From Rothia aerolata (GTDB lineage: Bacteria; Actinomycetota; Actinomycetes; Actinomycetales; Micrococcaceae): a stretch of DNA of 64,000 nt. Both the position numbers and the translations under genes were made by a program. The stretch is from the NCBI RefSeq assembly GCF_014635585.1, contig NZ_BMDC01000001.1:1315323-1379322 (forward strand), written 5' to 3'. Shown piece by piece: positions 8,404 to 16,113 of this stretch. The notes below the pieces were generated by a model. The model did no database searches. It saw nothing but the letters and a program-made list of their open reading frames with translations, and had not been told where the DNA came from. Position 1 is the first letter of the stretch; every line of letters starts with the position of its first letter.

Positions 8404-8414
8404 GCTAAAGGCGC
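8342..8414 (-). tRNA. tRNA-Lys (anticodon TTT)
   Basis: A 73-nt cloverleaf: acceptor GCGCCTT, D-arm with AGCTCAGTTGGTAGAGC, anticodon loop CTTTTAA giving TTT, T-arm GTGGGTTCGAGCCCCAC and discriminator A. CCA is not encoded. Its 3' side faces the copper island and recombinase remnant, so it is a candidate integration target. Confidence 0.97.
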
Positions 8415-8525
8415 ATCCACCGATAAAAATCAGCATCACCCACTATACATGACTCCCCGCCCAACCAAAAAATTTCGGTTCGTGTTGCTCGCCCCGCCCG
8501 TGACTGAGCCGCTAAGCTCAACATC

Positions 8526-9203
8526 ATGGAGATCCCCTTGGAGCAGCTTGCCCGCTACCTGCTTGGCCTTGCCCTGCTGGTAGCAACAACCCAGGTGCTC
8601 ACCCGAATATTTTCTCTCCGACTCGGAGCGCTACCGGTCACGGCTATTCTCAGAGCTGTGGTTCAGCTGGGGCTCATCGCCCTGGTGCTGCGGGGAATTA
8701 TCAGTTTCTCCTGGGCCGCTCCCCTTTTCTTTGTGCTCATGCTCTCCACGGCAGCCTACACATCGGGCAGGCACACCCGTCCTCTGCATCGGGGCCCGGC
8801 AGCCGCCACAGCAGGTCTTGCCCTGGGCGCCGTCCTCACCGTCACCGCCATTTTCGTTCTGGGGCTGGTACCTTTCTCTACCCAGAACTTCATTGCGATG
8901 AGCGGCATTATCATCGGCGGAACCATGACTGCGGTAACCTTCACCGCTAGAAACTTCATCTCCCAGTGCGAATACCGGGTGGGCGAGATTGAGGGCTGGT
9001 GGGCGCTGGGCACCCTGCCGGGCACTTTCGTGGGTGCTCTCATGGGTGGCGCCCCGCCCCTTCTAGCCGCGCAGATGCAAATTGCGGTGCTCGCCGGCCA
9101 AACCCTCTCCGGGCTCATCGCCTCCCTTGTTTTTACCGCCTGGATCTCTAGGGCCCGGCAGCTTCCAGCCAGAAGAACTCCGCCAAGAGTAAACCCCCTT
9201 TAG
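8526..9203 (+). CDS. FetB-like (UPF0014) membrane permease
   Basis: A 225-residue integral membrane protein with about six to seven helices. Conserved-looking motifs are AILRAVVQLGLIALVLRGI (helix 2), FIAMSGIIIGGTMTAVTF (helix 4-5) and LPGTFVGALMGGAPPLLAAQMQ, the last matching the FetB/UPF0014 family signature as I know it. FetB pairs with the ATPase FetA in E. coli iron export. Here no ATPase gene is adjacent, so the partner must be elsewhere or the protein works differently. The conserved family segment between helices 5 and 6 is shortened. It starts 111 bp after the tRNA-Lys 5' end. Confidence 0.65.
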   Translation: MEIPLEQLARYLLGLALLVATTQVLTRIFSLRLGALPVTAILRAVVQLGLIALVLRGIISFSWAAPLFFVLMLSTAAYTSGRHTRPLHRGPAAATAGLALGAVLTVTAIFVLGLVPFSTQNFIAMSGIIIGGTMTAVTFTARNFISQCEYRVGEIEGWWALGTLPGTFVGALMGGAPPLLAAQMQIAVLAGQTLSGLIASLVFTAWISRARQLPARRTPPRVNPL

Positions 9204-9221
9204 CCAACCGGCACCACCGCC

Positions 9222-9227
9222 TACAAT
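9222..9227 (+). promoter_or_regulatory. -10 element of a probable leaderless promoter
   Basis: TACAAT ends 7 nt before ATG 9235. A Shine-Dalgarno is absent, so transcription probably begins at the start codon. The -35 position (about 9199-9204, TTTAGC) is only a partial match. Confidence 0.6.
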
Positions 9228-9234
9228 GGTAGCC

Positions 9235-9960
9235 ATGCCTGAAAACACACAGCGCCATCACAAGCCCGTGAAGTTCTCCACCGAGAAGTTTGAGCTCTTC
9301 GAGGGAGGCAACGATCCCGCCACCCTCAACCTGGCAGCCCACCAGTCTGCCCACGCCATTGTGAACCGGGGCCGTGCCAACGGAGACCCTCAAGTCACCG
9401 AACGGCTGGTATCTTTCACCGATGTTTTTGGTCTAGAAACCATCGCTAGAATGTGGCGCCATGCCCCGGCGGTCTCCCTGCCTGGTGCCCTGTGGCGCAT
9501 GTATGCCCTGCGCGATACCATCCGCAGAAACACCGAAAAAATTGCCCGCTTCTACGAACGGGGCATGAATACCGATTGGACTTCTCGGGTAGTTTCCGGT
9601 GTGGCTAATCCGCCGACCGAAGACGAGATTGTTGCCACCGCCAATCAGATTCTCACCGGCGCTTACACCGGCGAGTTAGACATCGCCCTGGAACGCTTCG
9701 CCGCCTTCTGCCGCGTGATCGCCGCCGGCCAGCAAGCCACCGCCCAGGCGACCGAGCCGGGCACCTATTCTGCCGCTACAGCGCATATGAGACAGGACGG
9801 CGCCCGCCCGGCTCCCAGCCACAGCGCACCGAGCGCCGAAGTCAAGGCTGAGGCCGCCGCCCGCGCGTCGTCCTTGAGAAAGAGGGCCCACGCCCTGGTG
9901 GGGACAGCGGTGGAGCTAGAGGCCGCCGCCGCCAAGTGGCGGGCGGGTACCCTAGATTAG
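9235..9960 (+). CDS. Conserved actinobacterial protein of unknown function
   Basis: A 241-residue soluble protein. I choose ATG 9235 because a TACAAT -10 hexamer ends 7 nt upstream, which implies a leaderless mRNA; the in-frame ATG at 9226 lies inside that hexamer. The first 170 residues look globular and conserved (TDVFGLETIARMWRHAPAVSLPGALWRMY; helical afterwards). I believe homologues are widespread in Micrococcales but do not recognise a function. The last 70 residues are Ala/Pro-rich and variable, ending in a predicted helix (AVELEAAAAKWRAG). A copy of the GCGTCGTCCT core repeat lies in this tail (9865-9874). Confidence 0.75.
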   Translation: MPENTQRHHKPVKFSTEKFELFEGGNDPATLNLAAHQSAHAIVNRGRANGDPQVTERLVSFTDVFGLETIARMWRHAPAVSLPGALWRMYALRDTIRRNTEKIARFYERGMNTDWTSRVVSGVANPPTEDEIVATANQILTGAYTGELDIALERFAAFCRVIAAGQQATAQATEPGTYSAATAHMRQDGARPAPSHSAPSAEVKAEAAARASSLRKRAHALVGTAVELEAAAAKWRAGTLD

Positions 9961-10164
9961 GTAAGTGCCTCCGCCGAAGTAGACACACCTGGCCCGGCGG
10001 AGCGAGCCCGGCCCAAGGAAGTATCGGTTTGACAGCCACCGGTAAACCTAGAAGACTGGTTAACAGGTGTCGGGCTGCTAATAGGTAGCCCCGGGCTCCA
10101 AATCATAGCCGCTACGAGCGGCCTTCCGCCGAGAGGCGCTCCCAGTCCGGCACCGCTAACTTTT
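9961..10164 (+). ncRNA. Unclassified structured intergenic RNA candidate
   Basis: There is no credible gene between 9961 and 10329, but the first 240 bp are rich in stems and end in a strong terminator (10165-10200). Visible pairings include CTCCGCCG/CGGCGGAG, GGTTT/AAACC, GGGCT/AGCCC and GCCGCT/AGCGGC. I compared it by eye with RNase P, tmRNA, SRP RNA, 6S RNA and the common riboswitch cores (cobalamin, TPP, M-box, yybP, c-di-GMP, T-box) and found no match. It could be a small RNA, a 3' untranslated region of the preceding gene, or a terminating leader upstream of the phosphate transporter pair. Confidence 0.45.
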
Positions 10165-10200
10165 AAGAGCCCACATGCCCTATGCGTGTGGGCTCTTTTT
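10165..10200 (+). terminator. Rho-independent terminator
   Basis: An 11-bp perfect stem AAGAGCCCACA / TGTGGGCTCTT with an 11-nt loop and a TTTTT tail on the plus strand. It ends the structured region and lies 130 bp before the DUF47 gene. Confidence 0.9.
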
Positions 10201-10329
10201 ACCGGGTGTCGCAGAACGTAACGCGGGCTCCTGGTTAATTTGGGTGCTCTATGATGGGCTTGTTTGGCGCTTTAGGCGACTGATCGCAACGGTGCCGAAG
10301 GAGCTGAAGCCAAAAGGTTCGGGGGAAGT

Positions 10330-10950
10330 ATGTTTGAGCGTCTCTTTCCGCAGGAGAGTGTGTCTCTGCGGTCTTTGTCGAGCCTTGCCAACAAGGTGGC
10401 TGAGGCGGCGGCTCTGCTCTCTGAGATGGTGGGCGAGAATGGCACCGATAACTATGAGCAGCTCTTCGACCGCATGGTGGAGCACGAGGCTGAAACCCAG
10501 GACCTATTTTTTCAGACCATGACCCACGTGCGCTCCACCTTTACCTCCCCCATTCCCCGCGAAGATCTCTACTCGCTAGCAACCCATCTGATGACCGCTA
10601 CCGAGCACCTGACCTCCGCCGGGCACGTGCTGACCCTGCACAAGATTGACCGTTTCACCAACCACGCCACCACCATGCTCGATATTATTCAGCGGGAGGC
10701 GGTGCTGACGTCCTCGGTTCTTCCCCGGCTTGAGGAACTCAAAAGCCTAGACCAGTACTGGATGGACATGCTGCGCATCTCCCGCCAGGCAACCCGTACC
10801 TCTGAGGCCTACACCGCTGAGATTATCGAGCACTACAAGACCAACCGCTTTTTGCAGACTGAGCAATTCATTGCCAAGCTGAAGGCCACCTCTGACTCGA
10901 TGCGGGCGGTTTCCACCCAGATTGGCCGCATTATCGTGCAGGAATCATAG
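10330..10950 (+). CDS. DUF47/PhoU-like accessory protein of PiT transporter
   Basis: A 206-residue all-helical protein of the DUF47 (PhoU-like) family, predicted to regulate the phosphate transporter encoded 3 bp downstream. The typical N-terminus (MFERLFPQ) is followed by two PhoU-like helical repeats with acidic metal-binding segments such as FDRMVEHEAETQDL (about 45-58) and the later EDLYSLATHLMTATEHL (about 78-94). No membrane segment is seen. A GGGGGA ribosome site lies 3-4 nt before ATG 10330. DUF47-PiT pairs are common in actinobacteria. Confidence 0.9.
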   Translation: MFERLFPQESVSLRSLSSLANKVAEAAALLSEMVGENGTDNYEQLFDRMVEHEAETQDLFFQTMTHVRSTFTSPIPREDLYSLATHLMTATEHLTSAGHVLTLHKIDRFTNHATTMLDIIQREAVLTSSVLPRLEELKSLDQYWMDMLRISRQATRTSEAYTAEIIEHYKTNRFLQTEQFIAKLKATSDSMRAVSTQIGRIIVQES

Positions 10951-10953
10951 GCC

Positions 10954-11967
10954 GTGGTTCTGCTTCTTACCGTTCTTTCGTTTATCGGACTGGCAAGCTA
11001 CCTGTTTGTCTCGGGCTTTCACGATGCCCCCAACTCCGTTGCGGTGCCGGTTCGTACCCGGGCGTTGACCCCCATGACCGCCCTGCGCATGAGCGCTATC
11101 TGCAACTTCTTGGGCGTAATTCTCAGCGGAATGGTTTTTAGTACCCTGGCCCACGAGTGGGTGACGATTCCCGAAAATGTGGTTGGCCTGGGGGTGCTTG
11201 CAACCGCCCTGATTGCCCAGTGTGCCTGGGGTTTTATCACCTGGTGGCTACGCATGCCCTCGTCCTCCACCCACGCGCTGATTGGTGGCTTGCTCGGTGC
11301 TACCTGGGCCTCAGGGGCTGTGGGGCTAGATAACTTTATTCCCTTCGCGGAATCTGCCTACACCTTTGTGCTGATTCCCCTGTTGCTCATGCCCGTGCTC
11401 ATCTTTGTACTGGCCTGGTTCATGGTCTTTGCTACCGGCTGGTTTGCCCAGCGCGCCTACCCGCGCACGGTCAATCGGGTCTCGCGCAGCGTGATGTCCT
11501 TGGCCAACTCCATTATTTCCCTGGTGCACGGCATGCAGATTGGGCAGCGAGCCACCATGCTTTTCGCGCTCATTATGGTTTCTGCGGGACTGGCTGGCTC
11601 CCCTACCCTGACGGCGGTGGCGCTGGTGCTCTGCGCTGTGGTTCTTGCCGCGGGAACCATGATGGGCGGCTGGCGTATCGGCTACACCTTCGCCCACAAG
11701 ATGGTCTACCTCGATCCCTACCGCGGTTCGGTTGCCCAGGGAACCACCGCGCTGACCCTGTTGGCAGTGCAATTTTTGCTGGGGTCTTCGATCTCTTCAT
11801 CCCACATGGCGGCCGCCTCAGTGCTGGGTGCGGGGCTGAACCAGCGGTTTAGCTCGGTTCGCCCGGGCATTGTGGTCAAGCTGATGGCCACCTGGCTGGC
11901 TACGATACCTGCCACCTTTGTTTTCTCAGCGACCCTCTTTCTCGCCCTCTCCCCGCTACTGGGCTAG
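10954..11967 (+). CDS. pit: PiT-family inorganic phosphate transporter
   Basis: A 337-residue low-affinity phosphate symporter with about ten membrane helices. Family signatures are present in both halves: GFHDAPNSVAVPVRTRAL near residue 22 with PSSSTHALIGGLLGA about 100 residues in, and SSISSSHMAAASVLGAGLNQ near residue 280. The start is GTG 10954, 3 nt after the DUF47 stop, with AGGAATC upstream, so the pair is coupled. It complements the high-affinity Pst system encoded nearby. Confidence 0.95.
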   Translation: MVLLLTVLSFIGLASYLFVSGFHDAPNSVAVPVRTRALTPMTALRMSAICNFLGVILSGMVFSTLAHEWVTIPENVVGLGVLATALIAQCAWGFITWWLRMPSSSTHALIGGLLGATWASGAVGLDNFIPFAESAYTFVLIPLLLMPVLIFVLAWFMVFATGWFAQRAYPRTVNRVSRSVMSLANSIISLVHGMQIGQRATMLFALIMVSAGLAGSPTLTAVALVLCAVVLAAGTMMGGWRIGYTFAHKMVYLDPYRGSVAQGTTALTLLAVQFLLGSSISSSHMAAASVLGAGLNQRFSSVRPGIVVKLMATWLATIPATFVFSATLFLALSPLLG

Positions 11968-11987
11968 CCGCGCGGGGCGGCCGGGGC

Positions 11988-12018
11988 CGGCGTCGTCCTT
12001 TTTCTCAGGACGACGCCG
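11988..12018. terminator. Inverted pair of the AGGACGACGCCG repeat between convergent genes
   Basis: CGGCGTCGTCCT (11988-11999) faces AGGACGACGCCG (12007-12018) across a 7-nt loop, making a perfect 12-bp stem between pit and the convergent response-regulator gene. It probably serves as a bidirectional terminator although U-tracts are weak. Both arms are exact copies of the dispersed 12-mer found inside five coding regions of this window. Confidence 0.8.
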
Positions 12019-12021
12019 TCG

Positions 12022-12684
12022 CTAGTGCTCCTGCAAAAAGGCCAGTACCGCGCGCACCCGCCGGTTGCCCTCGTCAGCGGCTAGTCCCAGCTTGTCAAAG
12101 ATGTTGCCAATGTGTTTGGCAACCGTAGCTGAGGAGACAAAGAGCTTCTGCTCGATTTCTTTGTTCGAGAGGCCGCCGGCCATCAGTTCCAAAATCTCTA
12201 GCTCGCGGCGGGAGAGACATTCTAGCCTGCTGCCTGGGGTAGAGGCGGCGGTGGTCATCAGGTGGGTTACCACGTCGGGGTCAATAACCGTGCCGCCACC
12301 GGCCACCATAGTGACGGCACGGGAGAACTCCTCCACGTTACCCACCCGGTCTTTGAGCAGGTAGCCCAGGCCCGAGGCGCCGGCGGAAAAGAACTCGCGG
12401 GCGTAGGCTGCGGCGATGTACTGGGACAGCACCAGAATGGGCATGCCGGGGTGCTTCTGGCGAATGGTGGCGGCGGCCTCAAGACCATCGTTGGAGTGGT
12501 GAGGGGGCATGCGCACGTCGGTGATAATCACCTCGACCCGGGGATTCTCTTCCACCGCCGCCAGGAGCTCATCGGCGGTGGAGGCCTGCGCAATCACCTC
12601 GTGGCCCAAATGGGAAAGCACCATTACCAGGCCTTCGCGGAGCAGGGCGGAATCTTCGGCAAGGATGATTTTCATGGGATTCAT
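12022..12684 (-). CDS. NarL/LuxR-family response regulator
   Basis: A 220-residue two-component regulator. The receiver domain has LAEDSALLREGL, the phosphoacceptor in ITDVRMPP (D56), VLSQY and the conserved lysine in LLKDRV. The C-terminal LuxR-type helix-turn-helix reads LSRRELEILELMAGGLSNKEI with SATVAKHIGNIFDKLGL. I start at MNPMKIIL (12684); the 13-residue extension upstream has no support. It is encoded after its partner kinase (12804-14210) on the same strand, with a palindromic repeat between them. The stimulus is unknown. Confidence 0.92.
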   Translation of the reverse strand: MNPMKIILAEDSALLREGLVMVLSHLGHEVIAQASTADELLAAVEENPRVEVIITDVRMPPHHSNDGLEAAATIRQKHPGMPILVLSQYIAAAYAREFFSAGASGLGYLLKDRVGNVEEFSRAVTMVAGGGTVIDPDVVTHLMTTAASTPGSRLECLSRRELEILELMAGGLSNKEIEQKLFVSSATVAKHIGNIFDKLGLAADEGNRRVRAVLAFLQEH

Positions 12685-12706
12685 TCTTTCACAGGCAACT
12701 GAGAGG

Positions 12707-12769
12707 CTGAGAGCGCCGGTCAACTGGCATCGGGACTGGCGTTTAGGGGAGGTTGACCGGCGCCCTCAG
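12707..12769. repeat. Palindromic intergenic repeat, family A copy 1
   Basis: Arms CTGAGAGCGCCGGTCAAC (12707-12724) and GTTGACCGGCGCCCTCAG (12752-12769) pair over 18 bp with one mismatch. The whole element including the loop is about 85-90% identical, in reverse orientation, to 57456-57525. Here it lies between a response regulator and its kinase gene. Confidence 0.85.
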
Positions 12770-12803
12770 TCTGGAAGCTTCGTCTTCATAATAATCGCGT
12801 GGC

Positions 12804-14210
12804 TCAGAGACTCGGCAGCTCCATGCGCAGGCGGGTGGGGCCGCCGGCGGGAGAGAATACGGTGAGCTGGCCGCCCAAGGCGGCTACCCGCTCGGTGAGT
12901 CCGGCTAGGCCGCTGCCACCGGCAAGGCTAGCGCCGCCTGTGCCGTTATCTTCGACGGTGAGTACCAGCATGCTGCGGGCAGTATATGCCTCAAGTTTGA
13001 TCTCGTGCGCGCCGGAGTGCTTCAGGGCGTTCGCCACGCCCTCGGAGGCCACGTAGTAGGCGGTGCGCTCGACCTCGGGCGCCAGACGCTCATTGACCAG
13101 GTAGCTCACATAGACAGGGGTAAGGGTATTCCGCGAGAGTTCTTCAAGCGCTGCTCCCAGGCCGTGGGTTTCGAGCACTGCCGGGTAGATACCGCGTACG
13201 GTGTTGCGCAGAGTCTCTAGGGCGTGGGCCAGCTGTTCGCGGGCTCCAGCTACCTGTTCCTGAATAAGGGTGGCGTTGGCGCCCTCCTGCCCCAGGCGTT
13301 TGGCTTCCATTTCGGCCAGGCCCAGGCGCAGGTTGATGTTCACCAGTTCCTGTTGGACGCCGTCGTGGAGGTCGCGCTCGATACGGCGGCGTTCCGACTC
13401 GAAAGAGTCTACGATGGTGGAACGTGATGCAGACAAACGTGCCAGTTGCTTCTCGTATTCCTCAGGGCGGGGCTGCAAAATAACGTGGGAGAGCGAGCCC
13501 GATGCCGCTGCCAAAATTCCGTTGATGTAGGCGAAGATGGGCAGCATCACCAGGGCTGCAAGCAGAGGAATCCACCAAGTGCCCTGGTGCAGATCGGGCA
13601 GGGCCAGCAGCAGTTTTTCGTTGGAGCGGGCGAACTCTGCCTGGGTAATCTGCCAGCTTTCTAAGCCGTTGGAGTAGATGCCCCAGCTGGTCAGAGTACC
13701 ACCGTTGATGAGCCAAATCATGGTGCCGATTGCGAGTACGAAGAGGATGATTTCAAAAGTTAGAACCAGACCGGCAACACTACCGAGAATGATAGCCACC
13801 AGCAGGGCACCTACCTCGCGCCAGGTGGCGGTCTCTTGATAGCGGAACTTGGCCCATTCCCAGAGATTGTTACGGTTCATGGCCACGTGGTTATCGCGGG
13901 TGGAATAGCCCAGCTGGGTTAGTCGCCAGCGCTCAAAGACAGCATAGCCAATTGCCAGTAGCGGAAGAAAAAGAATACCAACAATGGTGGAAGTAATTGC
14001 GACCGCTACCCCTGGCACCACTGAAAGAATCACCAGGTGCAACAGAGCTATCCAGGGGGCCTTGGTCAGTAGAAAGAGGGGCGAGCGTAGCTGCCGCCAG
14101 AGGGTTGTGGGCGGTTCCTCCCAGGAATCGAGGCGCCGAGCACCGGTCTGAGCAACGGACGCAGCGCCAGCGGCGTCCACATCGGAAGAAAGAGTCTGAG
14201 TCATGTTCAT
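12804..14210 (-). CDS. NarL-type sensor histidine kinase
   Basis: A 468-residue membrane kinase. About four membrane helices with a reentrant arrangement (roughly residues 50-90, 135-175 and 215-240) form the putative sensor part. They are followed by a HisKA_3 dimerisation domain, ERRRIERDLHDGVQQELVN, with the phospho-histidine at H282, and an HATPase domain with VASEGVANALKHSG, VEDNGTGG and GSGLAGLTERVAALGG. The start at ATG 14210 has GGGAGA upstream. It forms a two-component system with the downstream regulator. The signal is unknown; similar systems in Firmicutes and actinobacteria sense envelope stress. Confidence 0.9.
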   Translation of the reverse strand: MNMTQTLSSDVDAAGAASVAQTGARRLDSWEEPPTTLWRQLRSPLFLLTKAPWIALLHLVILSVVPGVAVAITSTIVGILFLPLLAIGYAVFERWRLTQLGYSTRDNHVAMNRNNLWEWAKFRYQETATWREVGALLVAIILGSVAGLVLTFEIILFVLAIGTMIWLINGGTLTSWGIYSNGLESWQITQAEFARSNEKLLLALPDLHQGTWWIPLLAALVMLPIFAYINGILAAASGSLSHVILQPRPEEYEKQLARLSASRSTIVDSFESERRRIERDLHDGVQQELVNINLRLGLAEMEAKRLGQEGANATLIQEQVAGAREQLAHALETLRNTVRGIYPAVLETHGLGAALEELSRNTLTPVYVSYLVNERLAPEVERTAYYVASEGVANALKHSGAHEIKLEAYTARSMLVLTVEDNGTGGASLAGGSGLAGLTERVAALGGQLTVFSPAGGPTRLRMELPSL

Positions 14211-14505
14211 GGCTTTAATTCTCCCGCTATCGGGTTCACGTTACAGTGGAGGAGATTCTACTCTCTGCGGGTAGAGCCAGCTATACCTTAAATCTACAAA
14301 GGGTACTGAGGATATATAGATATCCTACAAAAAAGAGTAAACTTGCTAATCAGAGCAGACTATCAAGCCAATGAGGGTACAGAATCCTCCGAGGGCTATT
14401 TCGGTTTAAAAAGTAAACTTTTTGTAGGCTCTACGTCTGCTGTGTAGCTTTAGCCACTGCCAGAGCACACCCAAAGCCATCACGCTTTTATTTTAAGGGG
14501 ATTTT
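14211..14505. other. AT-rich divergent promoter region
   Basis: The 295 bp between the kinase gene and yceI hold no gene. The region is clearly A+T-richer than its surroundings, with short palindromes such as GGATAT/ATATCC (about 14313) and an AAAAGT/ACTTTT element near 14410. These probably belong to the two divergent promoters. Confidence 0.5.
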
Positions 14506-15054
14506 ATGTCTATTGATTCACGATTTGTCGGTGATTGGAAGCTCGACCCGATACATTCACGGTTGGGTTTCTCTGCCCGGCACGCCATGGTGACCAAGAT
14601 TCGCGGTGCCTTTAATGAGGTAGAGGGCGAGGCCCACATCGACTCCGAAGACTGGGCGAATTCCACCGCCAGCGTCACCATTCAGGTCAATAGCATTGAT
14701 ACCCGCAACGATCAGCGCGATGAGCACCTGCGCAACGCGGACTTTTTCAACAGCAAAGAATTCCCCACCATCGAGTTCGTCTCAACCACCATTGATGAGG
14801 TAGATTCCGGCCAGTTTATTGTGGTGGGCAACCTCACCATGCGCGGTGTGACAAAGTCGGTCTCGCTTCCCCTGGAGGTCACCGGTATCGGTGAAGATTC
14901 CTCGGGGCAGATACGCGCGGGCCTTGAGGGTAACCGCCGCATTGACCGCAAGGAATGGGGTATTTCCTGGAACGAGAAACTCGATAACGGCGGAGTGATG
15001 GTCTCTGACAAAATCTCTCTGGAATTTGAGCTGTCTCTGCTGAAGGTTCAGTAG
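14506..15054 (+). CDS. YceI-family lipid-binding-like protein
   Basis: A 182-residue YceI-fold protein. The start ATG 14506 follows AAGGGGA. The N-terminal WKLDPIHSRLGFSARHAMVTK and the central DEHLRNADFFNSKEFPTIEF and NLTMRGVTKSVSLPL match the family. YceI proteins form a lipocalin-like barrel that binds polyisoprenoid chains. No signal peptide is seen, so it is probably cytoplasmic. Monocistronic, ending at a strong bidirectional terminator. Confidence 0.93.
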   Translation: MSIDSRFVGDWKLDPIHSRLGFSARHAMVTKIRGAFNEVEGEAHIDSEDWANSTASVTIQVNSIDTRNDQRDEHLRNADFFNSKEFPTIEFVSTTIDEVDSGQFIVVGNLTMRGVTKSVSLPLEVTGIGEDSSGQIRAGLEGNRRIDRKEWGISWNEKLDNGGVMVSDKISLEFELSLLKVQ

Positions 15055-15088
15055 GTCGGTTTGCCCCGGGGCGGCCCCGGAGCAACAA

Positions 15089-15120
15089 AAAAGGGAGCCC
15101 ACGGGCTCCCTTTTCTTTTT
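15089..15120. terminator. Bidirectional Rho-independent terminator yceI / pstB
   Basis: Stem AAAAGGGAGCCC / GGGCTCCCTTTT (15089-15100, 15103-15114) with a 2-nt loop, an A-run on the left and TTTTCTTTTT on the right. It can end both convergent transcripts. Confidence 0.93.
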
Positions 15121-15898
15121 AGCCGAAACGGCCCGAAACATAGTCTTCGGTTGCCTTTTCTTTGGGGTTATTGAAGATCTCCTGGGTGGGAGCATATTCA
15201 ATGAGCTTGCCGGGCTTGCCGGTGCCGGCGATGTTGAAGAAGGCGGTCTTGTCAGAGACGCGGGCTGCCTGCTGCATATTGTGGGTCACGATGACGACGG
15301 TGTACTCCTCCTTGAGCTCGTTGATGAGGTCTTCAACGGCCAGGGTGGAGATGGGGTCAAGCGCAGAGCAGGGCTCGTCCATGAGAATCACGTCGGGCTT
15401 CACCGCGATGGAGCGGGCGATGCACAGGCGCTGCTGCTGGCCGCCGGAGAGGCCGGAGCCGGGCTTATCCAGGCGGTCTTTGACCTCGTTCCAGAGGTTG
15501 GCACCGCGCAGGGACGACTCCACCAGCTCGTCTGCATCGCTCTTAGAAATCTTGCGGTTGTTCAGTTTGACGCCGGCCAGCACGTTCTCGCGAATAGACA
15601 TAGTGGGGAAGGGGTTGGGGCGTTGGAAGACCATGCCGATCTGCGAGCGCACCTTCACCGGATCAACGCCCCTACCGTAGAGGTCTTCGCCGTCGAGCAG
15701 AACCTTACCCTTGGCGTAGGCACCGTCGATGACCTCGTGCATACGGTTCAGCGTGCGCAGGAAGGTGGACTTACCGCAGCCTGAGGGGCCGATGAAGGCG
15801 GTGACGGAGCGGGCGTCAATGGTCATGTTCACGTCTTCGACAGCGAGGAAGTCGCCGTAGTACACGTTCAGATTTTCAACGTCAATGCGCTTGGACAT
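15119..15898 (-). CDS. pstB: Phosphate ABC transporter ATP-binding protein
   Basis: A 259-residue ATPase of the high-affinity phosphate importer. Walker [10 protein letters not shown] (about 37-45), Q-loop VFQRPNPFP, signature [12 protein letters not shown], Walker [14 protein letters not shown] and switch histidine IVTHNM are all present. It is the last gene of pstSCAB and is separated from pstA by a 215-bp spacer holding a large inverted repeat, which may lower its expression relative to the upstream genes. Confidence 0.97.
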   Translation of the reverse strand: MSKRIDVENLNVYYGDFLAVEDVNMTIDARSVTAFIGPSGCGKSTFLRTLNRMHEVIDGAYAKGKVLLDGEDLYGRGVDPVKVRSQIGMVFQRPNPFPTMSIRENVLAGVKLNNRKISKSDADELVESSLRGANLWNEVKDRLDKPGSGLSGGQQQRLCIARSIAVKPDVILMDEPCSALDPISTLAVEDLINELKEEYTVVIVTHNMQQAARVSDKTAFFNIAGTGKPGKLIEYAPTQEIFNNPKEKATEDYVSGRFG

Positions 15899-15973
15899 GG
15901 GGTAAATCTTTCTTCTTGGTCTGAAAACTTCTTAGGTTATTGCTGAGGTACTGCTTACTCTACTCGCCGCCAG

Positions 15974-16096
15974 GGACGCCGCTCGCCGACCTCCCTCTCG
16001 CGCGGGTTCGCTGGCGCTCACTTGCGCGATTCACGCCAGCCCCGGTGCCAGTCGGCTACGCGGCGTCCCTTCTGTCGAAGTCGGCGAGCGGCGTCC
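15974..16096. repeat. Large inverted-repeat element inside the pst operon
   Basis: A perfect 17-bp inverted repeat, GGACGCCGCTCGCCGAC (15974-15990) against 16080-16096, spaced by 89 nt. Nested inside are AGGGACGCCGC / GCGGCGTCCCT (15972-15982, 16060-16070) and GCTGGCG / CGCCAGC (16010-16016, 16034-16040). It lies between pstA and pstB and could act as an attenuator, mRNA stabiliser or processing site. Confidence 0.8.
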
Positions 16097-16113
16097 TTCA
16101 GCCACGAAGACCT

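Noticed and set aside
8342..8414. att core duplication of the tRNA-Lys 3' end at the island edge
   Set aside because: I found no second copy of the tRNA 3' sequence within 1-8341; the other end of the island is outside the window.
9961..10200. RNase P, tmRNA, SRP RNA or known riboswitch
   Set aside because: Conserved cores such as GAGGAAAGTCC, the tmRNA T-arm, GGTCAGGTCCGGAAGGAAGCA-type SRP loops and the cobalamin, TPP or T-box signatures are absent, so it is kept only as unclassified.
10175..10522. 115-codon plus frame over the terminator and DUF47 start
   Set aside because: It begins inside a Rho-independent terminator, has no ribosome site and overlaps the conserved DUF47 N-terminus in another frame.
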